Shown in pieces: positions 58,776-64,000 of a stretch of 64,000 bases of DNA. The stretch covers positions 19,515,346-19,579,345 of the forward strand of contig CM020618.1 of NCBI GenBank assembly GCA_009829735.1, in the 5' to 3' direction. The notes beneath the pieces were generated by a model. The model ran no database searches. It saw only the letters and a list, made by a program, of their open reading frames with translations, and was not told the origin of the DNA. Position 1 is the first letter of the stretch; every line of letters begins with the position of its first letter. A program made the translations under genes and the position numbers. This DNA comes from Pyropia yezoensis (taxonomy: Eukaryota > Rhodophyta > Bangiophyceae > Bangiales > Bangiaceae).

Positions 58776-58793
58776 TCCCCTGCTGCTCCACCA
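58776..58793 (-). other. Primer-binding site, copy D2
   Basis: On the minus strand TGGTGGAGCAGCAGGGGA follows the LTR after one base, the same as in copy C. Confidence 0.6.
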
Positions 58794-58794
58794 A

Positions 58795-59157
58795 TGTAGC
58801 ACAATAGGAATCCGTCGCACGTCCACTCTCAGGGAACACTCACCAAGGGGGATCGGCACCAACGTCACCGGGAGGCCAAGGTTGCTGTCCTTGGAGCGCA
58901 AGCCACGGGACCAAGATGGGAGCCCAATTGGGAGGGGTTTGTTGTTCTACCTTGGCCGGCGGTGGATTCGCCACCGGCCCCCTCGTTATAAACCCTCGGA
59001 GACACTACTAACTACCCTCCACCCCAAGATGCAAGTCCCTCTGGTCATACGTAACTTATAGGTACCGTGACCAGTACGGACTCTCAAATTGAAAGTTAAG
59101 GATTAGAAGTAGCCCCCCTAATATTAGGGTCACAATACGGACAACCATATTGCTACA
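58795..59157 (-). repeat. 5' LTR of copy D2 (363 bp)
   Basis: Minus-strand TGTAGCA...TGCTACA, the same length as the other two family D LTRs. Its outer edge is at 59157, where an unrelated open frame begins. Confidence 0.92.
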
Positions 59158-59159
59158 AA

Positions 59160-61235
59160 CTGTCCACCCAGCCATCACTGGGTCTTTCTTCGCTTGCATC
59201 CGCACCTGGCGCATCTACACCGCCAGCACGCCGTTCCTCAGAGGTACCGCCACCTCCGAGCCATGAAGCCGCGTCTTTGAAGAGAGAAAGGGGCGACGTA
59301 GGCGGTGAGGTTATGGGCGCAGCGCCGTTACCTGTGCCTCCTGCGCGGACGAATATCTGTTCTCGGACGTCTGTAGGCGACGCGGACGTTGCGTGCACGC
59401 CGACGTCCGCCGAGTCGTTTGTTCTGAAGCGGAAGTGCCCTGGGCGGGCAACTGGGATTCGCGCTTCCCCTGGGTCCGCTGGTGCATCACACGCTTTTCA
59501 AACGAGCAGCGGGACGCCGCTTCGCGCCCACTCATTGTCGGCGGCTGGCAGAGCGCCATCCCAGCCGGGACCACCGCGAACCTCCCCACGTCTGGGGCAC
59601 ATTGATGCTGCGTCACTGGCCATTATACGTGTGATGTGCCTGGCGGCCAGGCAGCTGCTGAGCTTAGTCGATGCCAGTCCGAAGTGGATCAACGTTTGGA
59701 TTGTGCTTGAAGCAGGCGATGGGTCGGTAACGTCATCGTTCTCTGGGAAGGTCATCAACTGCACTGTGGACAAGGAGGAGCCAGCACGAGGCGGTGACTT
59801 CTGTAAGGACTGGTGGGCTTTCCGTGGGAGCAAGGAGGGTCGGCACCGGGAGGCCAAGGCGGCGGCTGCTGATTCCAAAGGCAGCGACAACAACTCAGAC
59901 GCGGCTGGCGCTGGCGGCGGCAGTGGAAGCCGCGATGGAGACGGGGCGAAGCCGTGTGGAGAAGGCAAATTTGGTGGCCGACGTCCAAAAAGCGGAGCGA
60001 GTGACGATGAAGCTGGGGATGCGGCCTCTTCGGGATCGACCATGTATCCGCCGCACGAGTTTCTCACTCGCGTTATGGTCAAGACAGCTGTGAGAGGCAA
60101 GATGGGAAAGAGATCGTTGTTGGCCGAGGACCTGAGAAAGCTTTTGTATCTCGGCGGCCTGGAGGACATTGGCCAGAATACGTACGGCGACGTTGCGGAC
60201 ATCTTCACCAGCGCTGGCAATGTGTTACGCTCTCGATGTGGCAAAAAGGATTTCTCCTGGGCTGGAGCGTGCCCGCTTTCCCTCCTGGTCAGCGTTTGGT
60301 CAACTGCGGGCATCAAGGACGTTGTTGACGGCACCGACTTCGTGCCTCCCCACCACCGGTCGGCGAAGGGTCAGAGCATGCAGAAGAAGCGCCTGGTGCT
60401 GTGCGTGGCCGCCCATTTGTCGCCATTTTACGCCACGGTGTTTGAGCAGCACTTCGTCGCGGTGCGTGCCAGCGGGCGGAAGAAGCGTTTTATGGCCAAG
60501 GATCCCTTTGCTGACTCAAAGAAGCAAGCCAAGAAGATTCGCAAGCGCGAAGGAAAGGGCAACGGCGGCAAGCTTACCAAGGAAGAGCAGCTTGCGGCTG
60601 CCGCTAGCGCGCGGTTGCGACTTGAAAAGGCTTTGCGTGCCGCCGAGGCCGCAAAGAATGAGTCTGCAGCTGTCAAGGCCGCTGCCATTGCCGCTGCTGA
60701 GCGCCGGAAAGCTGCCGCCGATGCCGCCGCTGCGGTGGGGGCTGACGCGATCGCGGCGGCGCGCGCCAAGGCGGCCGCCGATGCCGCTCCGGCGGCGCGC
60801 CCCGCTGGCGCCGGTGCGGGAGGCAGCGAGAGGGGGCCTATGTCCCCAGCGGCGTCAATGCCTTTGTGCGCGCTGGAGTGGTTAAGTGAGAATGTACGGA
60901 TGCATGCAGTGCGGACGCGGGAGCTGAGTCCAGTCCTGCCAGACACTACCGCTCTATCTGCGGTTGCTCTCTCCGGGCAGGCCCTTTCCGACGCCGCACG
61001 TGCCAGCCCTTCCGTTCGTGTGGTTCTCCCTCGCGTCCTTCTCGAGAAAGCCTTTGCGGCTCTGTCGGCAGAGCAAGGCAATGCAGCCACACTACCTGTT
61101 GATGCACCGGGGCCGACCGAGGGGGGGGAGCTCGCCGTGCGCCTGACGCTCAGCCGCTACGATCCGGTCGTTGCGTTCTCGACGACCCTCATGCAGATGA
61201 GCTCGGCCCTGGCTTTTAACGAGGCCATTGAGTAG
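59160..61235 (+). CDS. Lys/Ala-rich protein upstream of Ulp1-like protease frame, 5' end cut by LTR
   Basis: The frame is open from the LTR border. The first ATG is at 59277, giving 652 residues, but coding character extends upstream to the border (LSTQPSLGLSSLAS), so the true start is probably lost. By residue from 59277: 1-105 is low complexity and basic. About 108-185 and 255-400 are compact, globular-looking blocks (for example MYPPHEFLTRVMVKTAVRGK and GACPLSLLVSVWSTAGIKDV). About 410-505 is a Lys/Arg then Ala-rich charged helix, probably a coiled coil. About 525-652 is a second globular part. No known domain is recognised. The frame ends with UAG at 61233 and is in register with the protease frame that follows, so the two may form one product. 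Confidence 0.6.
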   Translation: MSTQPSLGLSSLASAPGASTPPARRSSEVPPPPSHEAASLKRERGDVGGEVMGAAPLPVPPARTNICSRTSVGDADVACTPTSAESFVLKRKCPGRATGIRASPGSAGASHAFQTSSGTPLRAHSLSAAGRAPSQPGPPRTSPRLGHIDAASLAIIRVMCLAARQLLSLVDASPKWINVWIVLEAGDGSVTSSFSGKVINCTVDKEEPARGGDFCKDWWAFRGSKEGRHREAKAAAADSKGSDNNSDAAGAGGGSGSRDGDGAKPCGEGKFGGRRPKSGASDDEAGDAASSGSTMYPPHEFLTRVMVKTAVRGKMGKRSLLAEDLRKLLYLGGLEDIGQNTYGDVADIFTSAGNVLRSRCGKKDFSWAGACPLSLLVSVWSTAGIKDVVDGTDFVPPHHRSAKGQSMQKKRLVLCVAAHLSPFYATVFEQHFVAVRASGRKKRFMAKDPFADSKKQAKKIRKREGKGNGGKLTKEEQLAAAASARLRLEKALRAAEAAKNESAAVKAAAIAAAERRKAAADAAAAVGADAIAAARAKAAADAAPAARPAGAGAGGSERGPMSPAASMPLCALEWLSENVRMHAVRTRELSPVLPDTTALSAVALSGQALSDAARASPSVRVVLPRVLLEKAFAALSAEQGNAATLPVDAPGPTEGGELAVRLTLSRYDPVVAFSTTLMQMSSALAFNEAIE

Positions 61236-61322
61236 TCACGCAACCTCCTCTCGTGGCTGGCGGGCTTTGGGGTCCCCGACCCCTCTCTCTCGCCGCCGCT
61301 CAACTTCTTCTCTGGCGCGTTG

Positions 61323-62126
61323 ATGGACGTCGGTACGATGGCGGGTACCGTCCGTGTCGACCTTTCGCGCCGTCTTATTGGCGACTGCGTATGGTCGGTT
61401 GCCAGTGTCGACCGCCTGTCGACCTCTCCCGAGTACAAGACGACGGTGGGCGCTTTTGGCGGGTGCTCTGTCAACGTGCAAGATATTTGCCTTGCGGGGC
61501 AGCGCGCGTTTCTCAGCAACGCCTTGGTTGACGCCAGCCTGGCAGAGCTGCGGCAGCGTTGCGCCCGTGAGTCGGTCCCAACTGGCGTCCTGTCGTGTTC
61601 TCAGTCGGCATCTTTCACGTCCATCGCCGGTGCTGATGTCCCCTTGCCGCGCGCCCTCACGTCCATCATGGAGGTACTCGATACTTGGGGTCCTTCCACT
61701 GACCGCTACGTCATGCTGGTGAACATTGGTAACACGCACTGGGTGTCTGCGTGTGTTTCTTTACGGACCCGCTCTGTGACTATGTACGACTCAATTGGCG
61801 GCCCCTCTCCGACCAAGTCGCTGATCGTGTCAAGGCTGCTTCTCTTCGCAAGGCAAGCCACGCTCCGTCGGCGCGTGACCTCCTCCTTCTCGGCGGCAGA
61901 GGAGGTGGAGTGGAAGGTGGATGAGGTGAACCAACCGTCACAGCAGGACGGCTACAATTGCGGACTGTTTGCTGTTGGCTATATCTGGTGCCTGGTGTAT
62001 GGACAAGACTTTGGGTCCTTGCGTATCGTCGGCGATCATCTGCGCCTCTCTCTTATACACTTCATTGTCCAGTGTGGCTCTGCCCGCGCCGCACCGCCGG
62101 GGCGCGGACAAGGTTCCCTCAGGTGA
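61323..62126 (+). CDS. Ulp1-type (C48) cysteine protease domain protein
   Basis: About 267 residues ending in a recognisable Ulp1/SENP-like catalytic core. It has His in GNTHWVSA (about residue 139), Asp in MYDSIGG (about 156), and the oxyanion Gln and catalytic Cys in QQDGYNCGLF (Gln about 207, Cys about 213, five residues between). C48 enzymes cleave SUMO or related ubiquitin-like proteins in the nucleus. Many eukaryotic genomes also carry Ulp1 domains inside Mutator-like DNA transposons, so this could be a host gene or a captured domain. The frame is open without a break from the upstream UAG at 61235 (SRNLLSWLAGFG and onward), so the ATG at 61323 may not be the true start. Confidence 0.8.
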   Translation: MDVGTMAGTVRVDLSRRLIGDCVWSVASVDRLSTSPEYKTTVGAFGGCSVNVQDICLAGQRAFLSNALVDASLAELRQRCARESVPTGVLSCSQSASFTSIAGADVPLPRALTSIMEVLDTWGPSTDRYVMLVNIGNTHWVSACVSLRTRSVTMYDSIGGPSPTKSLIVSRLLLFARQATLRRRVTSSFSAAEEVEWKVDEVNQPSQQDGYNCGLFAVGYIWCLVYGQDFGSLRIVGDHLRLSLIHFIVQCGSARAAPPGRGQGSLR

Positions 62127-64000
62127 TGGTAGGGTCAGGGGGGTGTTCATTCTGACTGCGTTAGAGGTGTGAGGCAGTTGGAGTCATATCGCGCTAGGAT
62201 ATAGTTCATTCTTCTCGCTCAATGTTCTCAGGCACAGGGCCGCCTCTCAGCTTGTTGAAGAGCAGTTATGAGGGGTACCTCATCAGCGACAACTCTCTAT
62301 GATACGTAGGCTGCTCACGGCCTGCACTGCATCAATGCAGGGCGGTAGGGGATCCCCGCCTTGTGCGCGCCTCTAAAGCATCTTTCAGGGGTGCAACCTG
62401 TGGTGTCGACTGCGTTGCAGAGAAGTCGGCGGGCACTGTCGAGCCTGCATTGAGTCTCGGGAGAGCGCCAGGGACATCGGGCCGGGGGGGATGAGGAAGC
62501 TGCGAGGAATGACAGCCCGCCGAGCCGTCGTTGGTATGGCCGAGGGGGGAGGGTTTACGCCAACAGAGGGGACGAGGGGGGCGGAGGGGGAAGACGTTGA
62601 CCAGCCTGCGTGAAGGACCGTATAGGTAAGGACTGGACAAATAGGCGGAACGGGACCAGCGGGGGGGAGGGGCGGATCGGGGCGGCGCGCGCCGAGCAGT
62701 TGGTGGGAGCGGTGGGACTTGGGCGGTGCGGAGGGCGTGGTGCTGGAGCGTCTGTGGAAGGCGAGAGGAGAGAAGGGTGGTGCGGGAGTGGGCTGTGCGG
62801 AGGCTTCCACGGGCTGGGCGTGTGCTGGGCCGCCCGGCCTTGTGAGTTTGTACGCGCCCCCTGTCGTGCCTTGGCTGTCGCCCGGAGCCCCTCGCAGGGC
62901 CCACATTCCCCTCTCTCCAGCGTAACGTTCGCACGCTGATCTAGCGGCGCTTCGAACGGCACAGATAGCAAGGGGTCAGCCGATGAGGCTGGCTGCAGTA
63001 CAGAGAGCCCCCATTAAGATCAGCTTGGTAGGCCACCACTGCGACTGAGTAGGCGGATTCTGCGGCAGCGTATCCCCTCACGTCCCGCAAAGCCCGATAA
63101 AAGCATTGAAGGAGGTCTCAGCAACAAGCTGACCGCCTGTTGTATTGAAGCTCGGTCAGAGTCACCTGCTCTCAGTCTGTCCCCATCAGTCTGCGACGTG
63201 ACGTGCGCCAGCCCTCAGGTGCGCATGCAAGCGGTCCTGTGAGGCAGCGCGTATGCTCATAGCAACCACATGCAAGTGGGAAGATCATTGGAGAAGGGAT
63301 GTTCGCGACTGCTAGTTGCACGACGCCAGGCCAACAGCGGTGCTGTCTCTGGAGGGGAATGTGCAAGAAAGACAGACGCTCACACTTTTCGAGGCGGCGA
63401 CGAGTGGTAACAAGCCGCAGCGTAGGTTGAGCGGCAGGGGAGTGGGGGCGGCAGGGGAGGCCCGTCGGCGTGGCAGAGTGGCGGCTTGCGGCGCCACGCA
63501 AGAAGCGCTTCCACGGCACCCCCCGCGGCCCGTCGTGGTTTTTCACGGCCACGTCTATGCTCCCTGGGGAGGGGGAAGCAGGATGGGGCATGACCGTCGA
63601 GCGGCAGCGGTGCTAGGCGGGACGGGAAATGGGGGGCACTCGCGTAGATCACCTGTGGAGTAACTAACGCCCCGGCGTGGTTCCAACCTGCTGCCGTGGC
63701 TGACGGGGCCGTTGGGCAAGCTCTGCCGAGGCGGGCGAGCATGGGGATGCTGCACTCACGTTTTGGAGGGCACCTTTGCACTGTCACGGGTACGGCCGAG
63801 CTGTAGGGCACCAGAGGGAGTTCGGTAAGTCTTTCAAGGGAGAGCGGAAGCGACAGCCGTCGTGGGCTGGCTGCTAGCTCCAAGATTCTATTCAGACCCT
63901 TTGTTACCTGACGAAAACGCCGCGGCACAGACAAGAGCAGTAGACAGGAAAGCAGATGGCCAAAGACAACTATATGTGCCACGGTCACTGACCCCCAGCG
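62127..64000. other. Stretch with no supported gene
   Basis: Several GC-rich open frames occur (for example 62332-62934 and 63380-63988 on the minus strand). The last begins with a hydrophobic Leu-rich segment that could pass as a signal peptide, but the rest is Pro/Arg-rich with no motif and no consistent codon bias. No repeats or RNA genes were recognised, and no terminal inverted repeat matching the left side of the protease unit was seen. Confidence 0.4.

Larger units (their letters stand above)
52193..59157 (-). mobile_element. Ty3/gypsy family D, minus-strand copy D2
   Basis: Fossil. On the minus strand: 5' LTR (58795-59157), primer-binding site, leader, gag, pol, then the N gap. The antisense ORF and 3' LTR are missing or in the gap. 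It looks close to whole over the visible part, with about one break. It is almost identical to D1 over some 6.5 kb, which implies a very recent duplication or one locus assembled twice. Confidence 0.9.

Noticed and set aside
41356-59162. Target-site duplication showing simple insertion of one family D element
   Set aside because: The five bases left of 39282, left of 41361 and right of 59157 do not match one another, so no simple insertion is supported.
59158-62126. Polinton or other capsid-bearing element, because their proteases resemble Ulp1
   Set aside because: No capsid, DNA polymerase B, ATPase or integrase signature is seen. The core matches cellular Ulp1/SENP spacing.
63380-63988. 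Secreted protein with an N-terminal hydrophobic segment on the minus strand
   Set aside because: The first 20 residues are suggestive, but the remainder is Pro/Arg-rich noncoding-like sequence without support.

Overview
This is a eukaryotic nuclear window, most likely from a GC-rich alga with compact genes. A bangiophyte red alga such as Porphyra or Pyropia is my best guess. It rests on strongly GC-biased third codon positions, Ala/Gly/Pro-rich low-complexity host proteins, few or no introns and chromodomain-type Ty3/gypsy retrotransposons. No rRNA, tRNA or CRISPR array was found. The window is mostly accessory DNA: two families of Ty3/gypsy elements, a tandem pair of terminal-inverted-repeat (TIR) elements, a small MITE-like element, diverged dispersed repeats, and only three or four believable host genes.

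Layout. 1-7565: 3' part of Ty3/gypsy family A (partial gag, pol, an antisense ORF, 3' LTR at 7097-7565). 7566-11938: no supported gene. 11939-12850: a triplet-repeat-rich, Asp/Gly/Ala-rich possible CDS. 15005-17832 (-): an unrecognised host gene with unusual in-frame UGA codons. 18246-19771 (-): a MATE-family transporter. 20855-21324: a TIR/MITE-like element. 21325-25702: lower-GC DNA with no supported gene. 25703-29531 and 29534-33363: two almost identical 3.83-kb elements with 28-bp perfect TIRs, head to tail, sharing one TA dinucleotide. 33366-39038: lower-GC noncoding DNA with diverged repeats. 39039-39281: what may be the 5' end of a host gene, abutting a retroelement block. 39282-59157: compound block of family D Ty3/gypsy copies (a truncated plus-strand copy C, then minus-strand copies D1 and D2 flanking a 500-base N gap). 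59158-62126: two in-register reading frames, the second a Ulp1-type cysteine protease. 62127-64000: nothing recognised.

Two observations stand out. First, both Ty3/gypsy families, although diverged in sequence, carry a long antisense ORF between pol and the 3' LTR. The two antisense proteins share motifs in the same order and at matching spacing. Second, both families are studded along their whole length (LTR, gag, pol, antisense ORF, spacers) with short palindromes or hairpins of 5-10 bp arms. The sequences differ at each site, and nearby host genes do not show this by eye. In family A many of them are centred on CAAGTTG or CAACTTG. All counts and alignments here were made by eye.
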